A stretch of 64,000 nt of DNA from an uncultured Lachnospiraceae bacterium (GCA_910577825.1 CAJTOK010000002.1:1-64000); one strand, 5' to 3'. Numbered from the stretch's first letter, positions 8,712 through 18,145 are shown. Notes: generated by a model not told the origin, from the sequence alone. Numbers and translations are program-made.

Positions 8712-8742
8712 AAAAGCCCATAACTTTTTATGTTACGGGCTT
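8712..8742. terminator. Terminator between PAP2 gene and galT
   Basis: AAGCCCATAAC and GTTACGGGCTT form a stem with one mismatch around a T-rich loop, followed by a T-rich stretch. It lies between the converging PAP2 and galT genes. Confidence 0.6.
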
Positions 8743-8777
8743 TGCTTAATTTATGCTGCTTCTTTTTTAATATATAT

Positions 8778-10277
8778 TTAAAGGGTTTCTATAAACTTTA
8801 TAAATGCCTCTGTACCCTGGCCATCATTCTTAAATACCCCTGCATGTTCAAGTACCTTTTTAAATACTATTCCAATCTCTTTCTGGAGTATCCCTTCAAC
8901 ATTATCTTTATTTATATTATCATATCCAGGTTTAAATTCCTCTACCCAGTCTGCGTGTTTTTCAAGTTCCCCATCAGACCTTATATCCTTACCTTCCACA
9001 ATAAATTCCCCAAGTTTTTTCATTTCATTTTTCAGGCGTGCCGGAAGCACTGCAAGCCCCATAACTTCTATAAGGCCGATATTCTCTTTTTTAATATGGT
9101 GGAGTTCTTTATGTGGATGGTAAACACCAAGTGGCTGTTCTTCTGTTGTAATATTATTGCGCAGTACAAGGTCAAGTTCATACATGCCATCACGCATACG
9201 TGCTATAGGCGTAATTGTATTATGCGGCTCTCCATCTGTTTCTGCAAATATAAATACACTTTCATCTGTATATGAACGCCATGTATCAAGAATATGCGCA
9301 GCAAGCTTTACAAGCTTTTCACTGTCACTATGGCTTATCCTTATTACAGACATCGGCCAGTTTAATATTCCTGCCTTAACATCCTCATACCCTTTAATAG
9401 TAATTTCCTGGCGTATCTTAGCCCTTTCCATTGCAAATTCATAATGCCCGCCCTGGAAATGTTCATGTGTCAGTATTGAACCGCCCACAATAGGAAGGTC
9501 TGCATTAGAGCCAATAAAATAATGTGGGAAAAGTTTTATAAAATCAAAAAGCTTCCTGAAAGCTGCTTCATCAATCTTCATTGGTGTATGCTCTGAATTA
9601 AGGACAATACAATGTTCATTATAATATACATATGGCGAATACTGGAATCCCCATTTGCCGCCATCTATTGTAACCGGAATAATACGGTGGTTCTCCCTTG
9701 CCGGATGGCCAGTGTGTCCTGCATAGCCTTCATTTTCAACACAAAGCTGGCACTTAGGGTAAGCACTCTGTTTAGCATTTCTTGCAGCAGCTATTGCTTT
9801 AGGGTCTTTCTCCGGCTTTGAAAGATTAATTGTAATATCAAGTGTCCCGTACTCTGTATCTGCTGTCCACTTCAGGTCTTTAACAATGCGGTACCTGCGT
9901 ATATAATCTGTATCACAGCTGAAATTATAATAAAAATCTGTTGCTTCCTGTGGTGACTTTTTATATAATTCATTAAACTTATTAATAACAACACTTGGAG
10001 GCGGCACAAGGCATCCCATAATCTTTGTATCCATTAAATCCCTGTATGCTATGCTGTTCTCCTCCATAACCCCGTTTTCATATGCAAACCCAAGCAGGCC
10101 GGCAAGTATATCTTCAAGTGCCATGTCCTCTTTAATATCCTGAGGTTCTGTATATTCATTAAGTTTAAGCACTTCAAGTATACGGTTTACCGTATACACC
10201 TCATCCTCTTTTGCAACCAGCCCCTTATCCAGCCCGTAATTAACAAGCTGCCTGGTTAATTTGTTTACATCTCCCAT
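8778..10277 (-). CDS. galT: UDP-glucose--hexose-1-phosphate uridylyltransferase, class 2
   Basis: This 499-residue enzyme of the Leloir pathway exchanges UMP between UDP-glucose and galactose-1-phosphate. It is the long Firmicutes form (GalT class 2), recognised by CENEGYAGHTGHPARENHRIIPV, GSNADLPIVGGSILTHEHFQGG (the HxH-type active-site region) and GVYHPHKELHHIKKENIGLIEVMGLAVLP. The start MGDVNKL at 10277 is preferred because the preceding AGGAGG is its ribosome site; an upstream in-frame codon at 10292 would overlap that site. galK and galE are not adjacent, so it stands as a single-gene unit. Confidence 0.95.
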   Translation of the reverse strand: MGDVNKLTRQLVNYGLDKGLVAKEDEVYTVNRILEVLKLNEYTEPQDIKEDMALEDILAGLLGFAYENGVMEENSIAYRDLMDTKIMGCLVPPPSVVINKFNELYKKSPQEATDFYYNFSCDTDYIRRYRIVKDLKWTADTEYGTLDITINLSKPEKDPKAIAAARNAKQSAYPKCQLCVENEGYAGHTGHPARENHRIIPVTIDGGKWGFQYSPYVYYNEHCIVLNSEHTPMKIDEAAFRKLFDFIKLFPHYFIGSNADLPIVGGSILTHEHFQGGHYEFAMERAKIRQEITIKGYEDVKAGILNWPMSVIRISHSDSEKLVKLAAHILDTWRSYTDESVFIFAETDGEPHNTITPIARMRDGMYELDLVLRNNITTEEQPLGVYHPHKELHHIKKENIGLIEVMGLAVLPARLKNEMKKLGEFIVEGKDIRSDGELEKHADWVEEFKPGYDNINKDNVEGILQKEIGIVFKKVLEHAGVFKNDGQGTEAFIKFIETL

Positions 10278-10616
10278 AACAATCCTCCTCATTTCTGAAA
10301 AATATTATATAACTTTATTAATCCTTTTCCATTTTACTATATTATGGCAGACAGGGCAAGCTCTGCCAGATTTTTATTCTGGCATGCACCATCAGAAACA
10401 GAGGATATATTAACGTTTAAAAAATATTTACATAGTTTTATTTAAAAACCAGAGCCGTACAATAAATACTATTAAAATTATAAAGCACTTATTTTCAAAT
10501 TACATCCAATTAAAATGTCTTTAATTACAACCTGTTTTGTAATAGCAAGCCCAGGACCACTTCCCTCTGTCCTTTCCCAATGCTGTGCTGGTGCCTGGGC
10601 TGGCAGTAATTAAAAA
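10278..10616. other. Non-coding interval galT-leuA with two hairpins
   Basis: No convincing gene. It holds GGCAGA...TCTGCC followed by a T-run (about 10346-10375, oriented like a plus-strand terminator) and a longer imperfect hairpin pairing AGCCCAGG with CCTGGGCT (about 10543-10599) just after the leuA stop. The latter may mark the leuA transcript end but lacks a T-run. The galT promoter must lie here; I could not pick one confidently. Confidence 0.4.
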
Positions 10617-12278
10617 TTACTTTATAGTCTTATTTACTGCATTTACAAGTGCATGTACAGAAGCTGTAATAATATCTTCATCTGTAGCTACACCCCATAT
10701 AAGCTTTTCATCATTATCCATTGTGATGCCTACATAACAGATTGCAACTGCATTAGAATTTCTTGATAATGAATGTTCCTCATATTCAGCCAGATGGTAA
10801 ACATTGCCAAAATGTTTACGTATAGCATTATTTACAGCATTAAGGCGTCCGTTTCCTTTTGCTTCAACTACAGTGACCTTATCACCCTCTTTAATTGAAA
10901 CTGATGCAATAATTCCATTCTCCTGCTTAAAATGGCACTCAGGAACATCAAATTTATGTTTGACCATTGAATAATTTTTCCTGAATATTTTTAACATATC
11001 ATCTGGTGAAAGTTCTGCATGTTCATGGTCAGATACACCCTTCATAAGATATCCCACTTCTTCACGCATCTTATCCGGAAGCACAATGCCAAAATTCTGT
11101 TTAAGCACATATGCAACACCGCCTTTGCCAGACTGGCTGTTAATACGTATTACATCTGAATCATAAGTCCTTCCGACATCCTTCGGGTCAATAGGAAGAT
11201 ATGGCACTGTCCAGTATTTGCTTTTGCCTTCATCATGGTAAGCCATGCCCTTTGAAATAGCATCCTGGTGTGAACCTGAAAATGCGGTAAATACAAGCTC
11301 GCCTGCATATGGCTGGCGCATGGATACCTTCATATCAGTTAATTCCTCATACATATCCGCAATTTCCTGCATATTAGTAAAATCAAGCTTTGAATCAACA
11401 CCATGTGAATGGAGGTTCATTGCTGTTGTCACTATATCAAGGTTGCCAGTCCTCTCGCCATTGCCAAATAAAGTCCCTTCCAGCCTGTCAGCGCCTGCCA
11501 GTATGCCAAGTTCTGCTGTTGCAACACCTGTACCCCTGTCGTTATGTGGATGGAGTGACAAAACAACATTATCACGGTAATTTAAATTCTTATGCACATA
11601 TTCAATCTGGCTTGCAAATACATGAGGCATTGCATTTTCAACAGTTGAAGGAATATTAACCACTGCTTTTGCATCTTTTTCCGGTTTCCATATATCAAGC
11701 ACAGCATTACATACATCAACCGCATATTCCATTTCTGTACCATGGAAACTTTCAGGGCTGTATTCAAAACGTATATTTCCTTTAACTTCCCCTGCAAGTT
11801 CCTTTAACAGCTTTGCACCATCAACAGCAATCTGTTTAACTTCTTCTTTAGATTTACAAAATACCTGCTCCCTTTGTGCTACAGATGTAGAATTATACAC
11901 ATGTACAATAGCATTAGGCGCACCATCAACAGCTTCAAATGTTTTCCTGATAATATGCTCCCTTGCCTGTGTAAGTACCTGTACAGTCACATCAGCAGGT
12001 ATAAGTTTTCTCTCTATAAGGGTGCGCAGGAAATTATACTCTGTTTCAGAAGCTGCAGGAAAACCCACCTCAATCTCCTTAAAGCCTATTTTAACAAGCA
12101 TCTTAAAAAATGCAACCTTCTGTTCAAGTCCCATAGGCTCAATTAACGCCTGGTTGCCATCACGCAAATCAACACTGCACCATACAGGCGCTTTATCAAT
12201 GGCGTCCTTCTTAACCCAGTCATAACACTCAGCAGGTGGCATAAAATAACTTTTCTGGTACTTTTCAAAACCCTTCAT
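10617..12278 (-). CDS. leuA: 2-isopropylmalate synthase (yeast/actinobacterial-type LeuA)
   Basis: This 553-residue enzyme condenses acetyl-CoA with 2-oxoisovalerate, the first step of leucine synthesis. The TIM-barrel metal site is seen as CSVDLRDGNQAL and LHPHNDRGTGVA, with NGERTGN between. The C-terminal LeuA_dimer regulatory domain starts around residue 430. Length and the MKGFEKYQKSYFMPP start identify the long LeuA subgroup. ATG 12278 is chosen over the 43-residue upstream extension, which runs into the T-box leader. Expression is likely controlled by the leucine T-box immediately upstream; the other leu genes are not nearby. Confidence 0.93.
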   Translation of the reverse strand: MKGFEKYQKSYFMPPAECYDWVKKDAIDKAPVWCSVDLRDGNQALIEPMGLEQKVAFFKMLVKIGFKEIEVGFPAASETEYNFLRTLIERKLIPADVTVQVLTQAREHIIRKTFEAVDGAPNAIVHVYNSTSVAQREQVFCKSKEEVKQIAVDGAKLLKELAGEVKGNIRFEYSPESFHGTEMEYAVDVCNAVLDIWKPEKDAKAVVNIPSTVENAMPHVFASQIEYVHKNLNYRDNVVLSLHPHNDRGTGVATAELGILAGADRLEGTLFGNGERTGNLDIVTTAMNLHSHGVDSKLDFTNMQEIADMYEELTDMKVSMRQPYAGELVFTAFSGSHQDAISKGMAYHDEGKSKYWTVPYLPIDPKDVGRTYDSDVIRINSQSGKGGVAYVLKQNFGIVLPDKMREEVGYLMKGVSDHEHAELSPDDMLKIFRKNYSMVKHKFDVPECHFKQENGIIASVSIKEGDKVTVVEAKGNGRLNAVNNAIRKHFGNVYHLAEYEEHSLSRNSNAVAICYVGITMDNDEKLIWGVATDEDIITASVHALVNAVNKTIK

Positions 12279-12356
12279 AACTAATAACCATTTCCTTTCT
12301 ATAAATCCAGGCCTTATGCACAAGGTCCTTTTTATTAACATTATTATGCGGAAAGC

Positions 12357-12645
12357 ATGAAAAAACCGCCTCTGTATAAAATCACAGAGACGGGAGGATA
12401 TACTCACGCGGTACCACTCTTATTCATGGAAAAACCATGCTCTCACAGGTGCATCTGCTTACGCTTCAAAACCCTTCCCCTGTAACGGTGGGACTCCGTC
12501 CAAATCTACTTATAATTCAACCGGCAGCTCCAAGGCGAGTTCACTATTTCACTTCTGCTGTTTCACATCATCCAACAGCTTTCTGGATTCCGTTTCATAG
12601 CTACTATTCCTTTTCTCCGCTTTATCTGCACTATACTATACCATA
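12357..12645 (-). promoter_or_regulatory. T-box riboswitch, probable leucine specifier (CTC)
   Basis: Read on the minus strand, the leader has a stem I with AGCGGAGAAAAGGAATAG-like 5' features, a specifier region GTGAACTCGCC in which CTC (12539-12537) is a Leu codon, and the T-box AAGAGTGGTACCGCG (12421-12407). It ends in a terminator with 10-bp stem halves at 12384-12393 and 12366-12375 followed by a T-run. It lies directly upstream of leuA, so uncharged tRNA-Leu should favour read-through. The specifier assignment comes from position and context rather than full folding. Confidence 0.92.
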
Positions 12646-12695
12646 AATATCTGCATTTGAAAAGCCTTTTTTCCTAAATTTCCATTTTTTAAAAA

Positions 12696-13862
12696 TTATA
12701 CATAAGATTTATCTATTTTAATAACCGCTTTGCAGCCTGGATATTTTTCTTCCAGCCTTTTACAAACTTGTTCTTTTATTTCATCATCTTTTTTATGGTA
12801 CTCAGGCGGGACTACCATATCAAATATAATATTATCATAATTCTGGCATGGAACTATCCTTAAATCATGTATTGAAAGCCTTTCATCTATTGAACGGGCT
12901 ATTTCCCCTGCTTCTGCACGTATCTTTTGTACCCTGGCATCATTTACATCTACGGGGTCCATATGGATTACACACTCGCAGTCAAACCTTTCATCTAAAT
13001 CATTTTCTATATGGTCAATTAAATTATGCAGTTCATAAATATCCCTGTCCCCTGGCACTTCCGCATGGAGTGACACTATCATCTTCCCTGGCCCGTAATC
13101 ATGCACTATTAAATCATGCACGCCAAGTATCCCGTCATGTGACATAATAATACCATCTATTGCTTCAACTATTTCTTTGGACGGTTTAGTACCAAGAAGG
13201 GGGGATATTGTATCTTTAGCTGCATTATACCCTGCAGCAAGTATAAATACTGCAACAAGCGCACCTGTATACCCATCTATATTTACACCTGTATATTTCA
13301 TTACCATTACAGATATAAATACTACTGAAGTAGCAGCCGAATCGCTTAAACTGTCTGCTGCAGTTGCCTTCATGGCAGCAGAATTAATTTTCCTGCCAAT
13401 GCTGTTATTATAAAATGCCATATAGAGCTTTACAGCAACAGATACAGCCAGTATAACCATTGTAATGCTATTTGTATCCACACTGGCAGGATGCAGTATT
13501 TTGCCAGCCGATGTCTGTAAAAGTTCAAATCCCATCAGGATAATAGCCATTGATACAATAAACCCGGATATATATTCAATCCTGCCATGTCCAAATGGAT
13601 GTTCATTATCAGGGCTCATTCCTGTAAACTTAAATCCCACAAGCGTTATTACTGATGAACCTGCATCAGATAAATTATTAAACGCATCTGCCATTATTGC
13701 AACTGAACCGCTTGCAAATCCTGCAAAGTATTTAAAAGCAAAAAGAAGCACATTTAAAAATATTCCTGTGATGCTCCCAAGTATCCCATATTTCCTTCTT
13801 ACACAGGCATCATTATAGTTTGTATAGTCCTTAATAAAAATTTTACTAAGCAATGAAAGCAT
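12696..13862 (-). CDS. Cation diffusion facilitator (CDF) metal exporter
   Basis: This 388-residue protein has about six membrane helices in residues 20-215 and a cytoplasmic C-terminal ferredoxin-like domain. The CDF metal site residues are visible in MADAFNNLSDAGSS and ATAADSLSDSAATS (paired Asp residues), with the family signature HPFGHGRIEYISG. The family exports Zn, Mn, Fe or Co by proton exchange; the metal is not predictable here. Its ribosome site GGAGG lies in the last codons of the upstream SCIFF maturase gene, 3 nt before, so the two are probably co-transcribed, though no functional link is obvious. Confidence 0.9.
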   Translation of the reverse strand: MLSLLSKIFIKDYTNYNDACVRRKYGILGSITGIFLNVLLFAFKYFAGFASGSVAIMADAFNNLSDAGSSVITLVGFKFTGMSPDNEHPFGHGRIEYISGFIVSMAIILMGFELLQTSAGKILHPASVDTNSITMVILAVSVAVKLYMAFYNNSIGRKINSAAMKATAADSLSDSAATSVVFISVMVMKYTGVNIDGYTGALVAVFILAAGYNAAKDTISPLLGTKPSKEIVEAIDGIIMSHDGILGVHDLIVHDYGPGKMIVSLHAEVPGDRDIYELHNLIDHIENDLDERFDCECVIHMDPVDVNDARVQKIRAEAGEIARSIDERLSIHDLRIVPCQNYDNIIFDMVVPPEYHKKDDEIKEQVCKRLEEKYPGCKAVIKIDKSYV

Positions 13863-13864
13863 AT

Positions 13865-15235
13865 TTAAGACTGTTCCTCCAGCTGTTCACATACCTTTGA
13901 AAGTATTGCACATTCTAAACGTTTCCTCATAATTTTGCAGGACAGCTCATAAGGTTTATGGATATCACCATTATAAATATAATTATTCGCATTACATCCG
14001 CCGCTGCAGTAAAACTTAGCCCAGCATTCACGGCAGGAAGTTTTGGAATATACATGGCATCCTGCAAACTCCTTCTTTATATCTTCATTAAATGTATGTT
14101 CATAAAGATTGCCCATTTTATATTCTTCATGTCCTACAAACTGGTGGCATGGATAAATGTCCCCGTCAGGTGTAACTGCTACATATTCATTGCCGCTGCC
14201 ACAGCCTCTAAGCCTTTTTATTACACAAGGCCCCTGGTCAAGGTCAATCATAAAATGGAAGAAATTTATTTTTCCATTATTTTTCTTTATTTCTGCAATC
14301 CTGTCAACAAGTTTGTCATATTCTTTATATATCTGTTCTAAATCCTTTTCAGTAATTGCATAATTAATGCTTTCATCTTCCATAACAGGTTCAACAGAAA
14401 TCTGGTTAAAACCAGCATTATAAAGATGGATTACATCTTCAGAAAAATCAAGGTTATATTTTGTATATGTCCCACGTACATAATATTCTTTATCACCACG
14501 TTTTTCTATAAGCCTTTTATAGCCATCAACAATTTTATCATAAGAACCGCTTCCGTCTATACGCACCCTCATCTGGTCATTAACTTCCTTGCGCCCGTCT
14601 ATTGAAAGCACAACATTAGACATTTCTTCATTGATAAAATCAATTTTATCATCTGTAAGCAGCATACCGTTTGTAGTAATTGTAAACCTGAATTTCTTGC
14701 CATATCCACTTTCTTTGCTTCTGGCATATTTTACAATTTCTTTTACTACTTCAAAATTCATAAGCGGCTCTCCGCCAAAAAAATCTACCTCCAGGTTTTC
14801 ACGGCCGGCAGATTTTTCCAGAAGGAAATCAATGGCAGCTTTTCCTGTTTCAAGCGGCATAAGTTTTCTTCCTGTGCCAAAATCACCAGTAGACGCAAAA
14901 CAATATTTACATCTTAAATTACAGTCATGTGCAATATGGAGGCACATTGCCTTGACTGGCGACTCTACTGCTGTATCTGCATAATCACCATAAATATCCT
15001 GGCTGAATAAAAGATTGCTGCTATATAAAGATAAAACTTCATTGTATGCTTCTTTTATATCCTCATTATTATATTTGCCATTTAACTTTGCAATTATTTC
15101 TTCTGGACATTCTTTTTCAAATGGAGGCTCTATATAATCCAGAAGTTCATATGTAACATCATCAATTACATGTACCCCGCCACTGTTTACATCCAGTAAT
15201 ATATTTATATCCTTTGACTTATATTTATGTATCAT
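13865..15235 (-). CDS. scfB: Radical SAM maturase of SCIFF ranthipeptide
   Basis: This 456-residue enzyme forms thioether cross-links in the SCIFF peptide encoded just upstream. The N-terminal RRE-like region (residues 1-90) precedes the radical SAM cluster motif CNLRCKYCFAS. The C-terminal SPASM domain contains CGSGNEYVAVTPDGDIYPCHQF, then SCRECWAKFYCSGGCNANN, supplying Cys ligands for auxiliary clusters. Length and motif order match the SCIFF maturase family of Clostridia. A hairpin between precursor and maturase genes (15280-15315) may lower maturase expression relative to peptide. Confidence 0.94.
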   Translation of the reverse strand: MIHKYKSKDINILLDVNSGGVHVIDDVTYELLDYIEPPFEKECPEEIIAKLNGKYNNEDIKEAYNEVLSLYSSNLLFSQDIYGDYADTAVESPVKAMCLHIAHDCNLRCKYCFASTGDFGTGRKLMPLETGKAAIDFLLEKSAGRENLEVDFFGGEPLMNFEVVKEIVKYARSKESGYGKKFRFTITTNGMLLTDDKIDFINEEMSNVVLSIDGRKEVNDQMRVRIDGSGSYDKIVDGYKRLIEKRGDKEYYVRGTYTKYNLDFSEDVIHLYNAGFNQISVEPVMEDESINYAITEKDLEQIYKEYDKLVDRIAEIKKNNGKINFFHFMIDLDQGPCVIKRLRGCGSGNEYVAVTPDGDIYPCHQFVGHEEYKMGNLYEHTFNEDIKKEFAGCHVYSKTSCRECWAKFYCSGGCNANNYIYNGDIHKPYELSCKIMRKRLECAILSKVCEQLEEQS

Positions 15236-15279
15236 ACTATACCTTTTGCCTTTCTTTAATCCAACTTAACTGCATAAAC

Positions 15280-15315
15280 TTAATGGCTGCTACAGATACC
15301 TGCAACAGCCATTAA
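15280..15315 (-). terminator. Hairpin between SCIFF peptide and maturase genes (attenuator or processing site)
   Basis: A perfect 10-bp stem, TTAATGGCTG (15280-15289) with CAGCCATTAA (15306-15315), and a 16-nt loop. It lacks a strong T-run on the minus strand, so partial termination or RNA stabilisation of the short peptide mRNA is more likely than full termination. Confidence 0.5.
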
Positions 15316-15376
15316 ATCCAGCCATAACCAATTATAATGTATGTGCTGTAAAAACACTTATAAAACATATACTGTA

Positions 15377-15526
15377 CTATTTATTATCATTATTGGCACA
15401 CTTCTGGTTTCCAACTGTACATGATGTTTTACAAGCTGACTGGCATGAAGCCTGGCATTTGCCACATCCGCCCTTCTTAGCTGTGGCACTTAAATCAGCC
15501 CTGTTAATTGTCTTAATATGTTTCAT
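15377..15526 (-). CDS. scfA: SCIFF ranthipeptide precursor (six cysteines in forty-five residues)
   Basis: This 49-residue peptide starts MKHIKTINRADLSATAKKGG and has Cys at positions 21, 24, 28, 32, 36 and 43. The segment CQSACKTSCTVGNQ is the near-invariant SCIFF signature found across Clostridia. ATG 15526 follows GGAGG at 7 nt and the stop is TAG at 15377. The maturase gene lies downstream on the same strand, giving the canonical pair. The mature product carries Cys-derived thioether bridges in characterised relatives; its biological role is not established, though related peptides have been linked to quorum-type signalling. Confidence 0.95.
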   Translation of the reverse strand: MKHIKTINRADLSATAKKGGCGKCQASCQSACKTSCTVGNQKCANNDNK

Positions 15527-15746
15527 ATCAAAACCTCCATTTAATTATAAATATTAATACAAATATTTAGATTATATCACAAATAAAAAAAAATACAACC
15601 TTTTCCTAAAAACTACCAACATAATTTAATTTCTATTGTCCATAATAATACCAGGATAAGTCATAACTTATCTGTAACCAGGAAGATATCAATCCATTAA
15701 TATGGAATCAAATCAACCTGGACAAAACAAAAGGAGGTATGAGACT

Positions 15747-15962
15747 ATGACAAACAATAATAGTTCAAGAATGGAAGTGCCACAGGCAAAAGAAGCAATG
15801 AACAAATTTAAGATGGAGGTAGCCAATGAAATGGGTGTTCCTCTTAAAAATGGTGGTTATAACGGGGATTTAACATCTGCACAGAATGGTTCTGTTGGTG
15901 GTGAAATGGTCCGCCAGATGATTAAACGCCAGGAAGAAGAAATGTCAGGCGGACAGCAGTAA
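15747..15962 (+). CDS. Alpha/beta-type small acid-soluble spore protein
   Basis: This 71-residue DNA-binding spore protein coats and protects spore DNA and is degraded by the Gpr protease at germination. The two conserved blocks are visible: KFKMEVANEMGVPL around residues 20-33 and GGEMVRQMIKRQEEEM near the end, with NGDLTSAQNGSVGG between. ATG 15747 is chosen because GGAGG lies 9 nt upstream; the frame also runs from an ATG at 15702 without a ribosome site. Expected to be a forespore (sigma-G) gene. A strong terminator follows. Confidence 0.95.
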   Translation: MTNNNSSRMEVPQAKEAMNKFKMEVANEMGVPLKNGGYNGDLTSAQNGSVGGEMVRQMIKRQEEEMSGGQQ

Positions 15963-16002
15963 TAATCCCTAAGATTACAAAATAATTTTTAATGGTTTTG
16001 CG

Positions 16003-16045
16003 GGGTGTATATTATATCAATAAAGACATAATATACACCCTGTTT
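16003..16045 (+). terminator. Terminator of SASP gene
   Basis: A perfect 13-bp stem (GGGTGTATATTAT at 16003-16015 with 16028-16040), 12-nt loop, and a T-rich tail. Confidence 0.85.
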
Positions 16046-16162
16046 CTATAATTATCTTTTTTTTAAAAACTGCCATATTTATGCAATAAAGGATTGATAT
16101 ATTAAGATTACATTAAGATTTTATAATTCCACTTTAAATATATATTCCACAAGGAGGTAAAT

Positions 16163-17305
16163 ATGGACAAAATTTTATACCTGCATATAGGCACTCCAAA
16201 GACCGGAACAACCTCATTACAACACTTCTGCTATGATAATAGTGATATTTTAACAGAAAAAGGATACCATTATCCAGACTTTCCTTTTAAATATCCAAAT
16301 AAAGGCCTTGCCCGTAATGGCCTTTTCTTAGAAGCAACCCTTTTTGATAACGGAGGCATAAGGCAGAAAGAAGCTGAAACCCAGAATTTCTATTCAGGGC
16401 TGGCCAGATTAAGGGAACTTTTTAAAACCCATAATAATATCATATTATCAGATGAAGGAGTATGGACTGCATGTTTTAACAGAAAAAGAGGCATGCCCCT
16501 TATACGCAAGCTGCAGGAAGATGCACAGGATGCCGGTTACCAGGTAAAAATTATTGTATACCTCAGACGCCAGGACGATTTTCTGCTGTCATGGTACAAC
16601 CAGCTTGTCAAACATAGCATAACCGTTAAAAATACTTTGTCATGGGAAGAGTATTTTAATAATTATGAAAAATATTTAAAACTTGATTATTACAGCTGTT
16701 TAAAGAAACTTGAGAAAATATTTGGCAGGGAAAATATTATTGTAAGGCGGTTTGGCAAACAATATCTTAAAAACCGCTCAATTATTCCTGATTTCTTAAG
16801 CATATTAGGACTGGAATTAAATGACAGATTTACTATAGAAGAAGAACATTCCAACTTCAACCAGAAAATGTCAGAGAACGCATGCGAAATTAAACGCATA
16901 ATAAATGGCACAACTGAAATGACAATTAAAGATATACGCAGGTTTGAATGGATTCTGCGGGAATTTTCACCAGTCTCCGAAAAGAACTATCCATGCAGCA
17001 TGATGTCAGATGAAGAATCACGTGATTTCATGCAGCTTTATGAACTCTCTAACAATAAAGTAGTAAAACGGTATATAAAGGATGGCCAGCCACTATTTAA
17101 TATAGAAAGAAAACCAAGAGAAAAATGGAAAAAGAATAATATGTATATGGCAGATGACATAATACGTTTCTCCTGCATGTCAACTTTATACACTATGCAG
17201 ATGATTGAAGAACGTGATGTCCAGATTAATGACATTAAAAAAATACTGGACCATCCTTTCCGTTTTATGTTTAAAAAAATCCTTCCATTTGAAAAAACAT
17301 TATAG
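16163..17305 (+). CDS. Sulfotransferase-family protein (P-loop, PAPS-binding type)
   Basis: This 380-residue protein starts with LYLHIGTPKTGTTSLQ, the 5'-phosphosulfate-binding loop of sulfotransferases, and has VYLRRQDDFLLSWYNQ around residues 133-148, resembling the 3'-phosphate-binding segment. The C-terminal third is not recognisable. The family transfers sulfuryl groups from PAPS to carbohydrates or lipids, but many bacterial members are untested. It stands alone between a SASP gene and a DUF6465 gene; no PAPS synthesis genes are nearby. A role in surface polysaccharide decoration is inference. Confidence 0.7.
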   Translation: MDKILYLHIGTPKTGTTSLQHFCYDNSDILTEKGYHYPDFPFKYPNKGLARNGLFLEATLFDNGGIRQKEAETQNFYSGLARLRELFKTHNNIILSDEGVWTACFNRKRGMPLIRKLQEDAQDAGYQVKIIVYLRRQDDFLLSWYNQLVKHSITVKNTLSWEEYFNNYEKYLKLDYYSCLKKLEKIFGRENIIVRRFGKQYLKNRSIIPDFLSILGLELNDRFTIEEEHSNFNQKMSENACEIKRIINGTTEMTIKDIRRFEWILREFSPVSEKNYPCSMMSDEESRDFMQLYELSNNKVVKRYIKDGQPLFNIERKPREKWKKNNMYMADDIIRFSCMSTLYTMQMIEERDVQINDIKKILDHPFRFMFKKILPFEKTL

Positions 17306-17317
17306 GACAAAATTATG

Positions 17318-17335
17318 GAGGCAGCAATGCCTCCA
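17318..17335. terminator. Short hairpin between sulfotransferase and DUF6465 genes
   Basis: GGAGGC and GCCTCC pair around a 6-nt loop in the 54-bp gap between converging genes. No T-run, so termination is uncertain. Confidence 0.45.
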
Positions 17336-17359
17336 GCAAAATAAAATTCCAGATAAAAA

Positions 17360-17872
17360 CTAAAATTCTACATACTTTCCTTCTGCCTTATCATTAATGA
17401 CATAATAAGCTTTTCCATCTTCAATATTCATATATACCTGGAGTTTCTTAATAGAAGAAATTCTGTGGCCTTCATTCTTATATGCCTGCCTGATTTGCTC
17501 AAGAACATCTCCTGAAAGTATTTTCTTATTGCCAAATTCCAGATATACTTCTTCGATATTTTCAGCTTCTTTAGTATCCTTTTTGCTTTTCTTTGATGCT
17601 GTCTTTTCTGTTTTGTTTTCCTTTGCTGCCCTTTTTGTATACTTTCTTTTTTTACGTACAGGTTCTTCTTCCCCGGCATTATCTTCTTTAACTTGTTCTT
17701 CCCCGGAAGATTCAGTTACAGGTTCTGCATCTGCAGATATTTCTTCCTCTTTGGTTTCTTCATTTACCCCAGCCTCAGTTTCTAATACTTCCGCTTCAGT
17801 TACAACTGGTTCTTTTACTGTGTTTTTTTCCTTGTCTGTTTTTACTGTTTTCTTTTTAGTAGTGTTAGCCAT
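17360..17872 (-). CDS. DUF6465 family protein with charged N-terminal region
   Basis: This is a protein of about 170 residues. Residues 1-115 are low complexity, rich in Lys, Glu, Ala, Thr and Val, and probably disordered. The C-terminal 60 residues (VYLEFGNKKI through YYVINDKAEGKYVEF) form the compact DUF6465-like domain I associate with Lachnospiraceae. Function is unknown. The start MANTTKK at 17872 is preferred, with AGGA 4 nt upstream; an 11-residue longer form from 17905 has no ribosome site. Confidence 0.7.
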   Translation of the reverse strand: MANTTKKKTVKTDKEKNTVKEPVVTEAEVLETEAGVNEETKEEEISADAEPVTESSGEEQVKEDNAGEEEPVRKKRKYTKRAAKENKTEKTASKKSKKDTKEAENIEEVYLEFGNKKILSGDVLEQIRQAYKNEGHRISSIKKLQVYMNIEDGKAYYVINDKAEGKYVEF

Positions 17873-18062
17873 TTTCCTGCCATTCCTTTCTCTGTATCCT
17901 GACATTTAAATTTACATGTCCAGATGTTTTTTGATACCACTTTTTTTATATAAAAAATTCTATCTCTTTTTTGCCAAACTTGCAAGTAATTTTTGCAATT
18001 TTTTTCTATTTTTATTAAATTTTTTTTAATTTCCCGTAAGTTTATAAAATTACATAATAAAA

Positions 18063-18109
18063 ACAGAACCCAGAAAAACATTTAGCAGTTTTTCTGTTCC
18101 AGGTTCTGT
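18063..18109 (-). terminator. Terminator of spoVAE transcript
   Basis: ACAGAACC (18063-18070) pairs with GGTTCTGT (18102-18109), and an inner CAGAAAAAC/GTTTTTCTG stem extends it. On the minus strand it is followed by TTTTTATT, as expected for termination after spoVAE. Confidence 0.75.
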
Positions 18110-18145
18110 CTGTTATTTCTGGCTTTTAAATATTATAATATAATT

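Noticed and set aside
8730..9275. 181-codon plus-strand frame antisense to galT
   Set aside because: Composition is Phe/Tyr/Cys-rich shadow sequence and it has no ribosome site; galT on the other strand is unambiguous.
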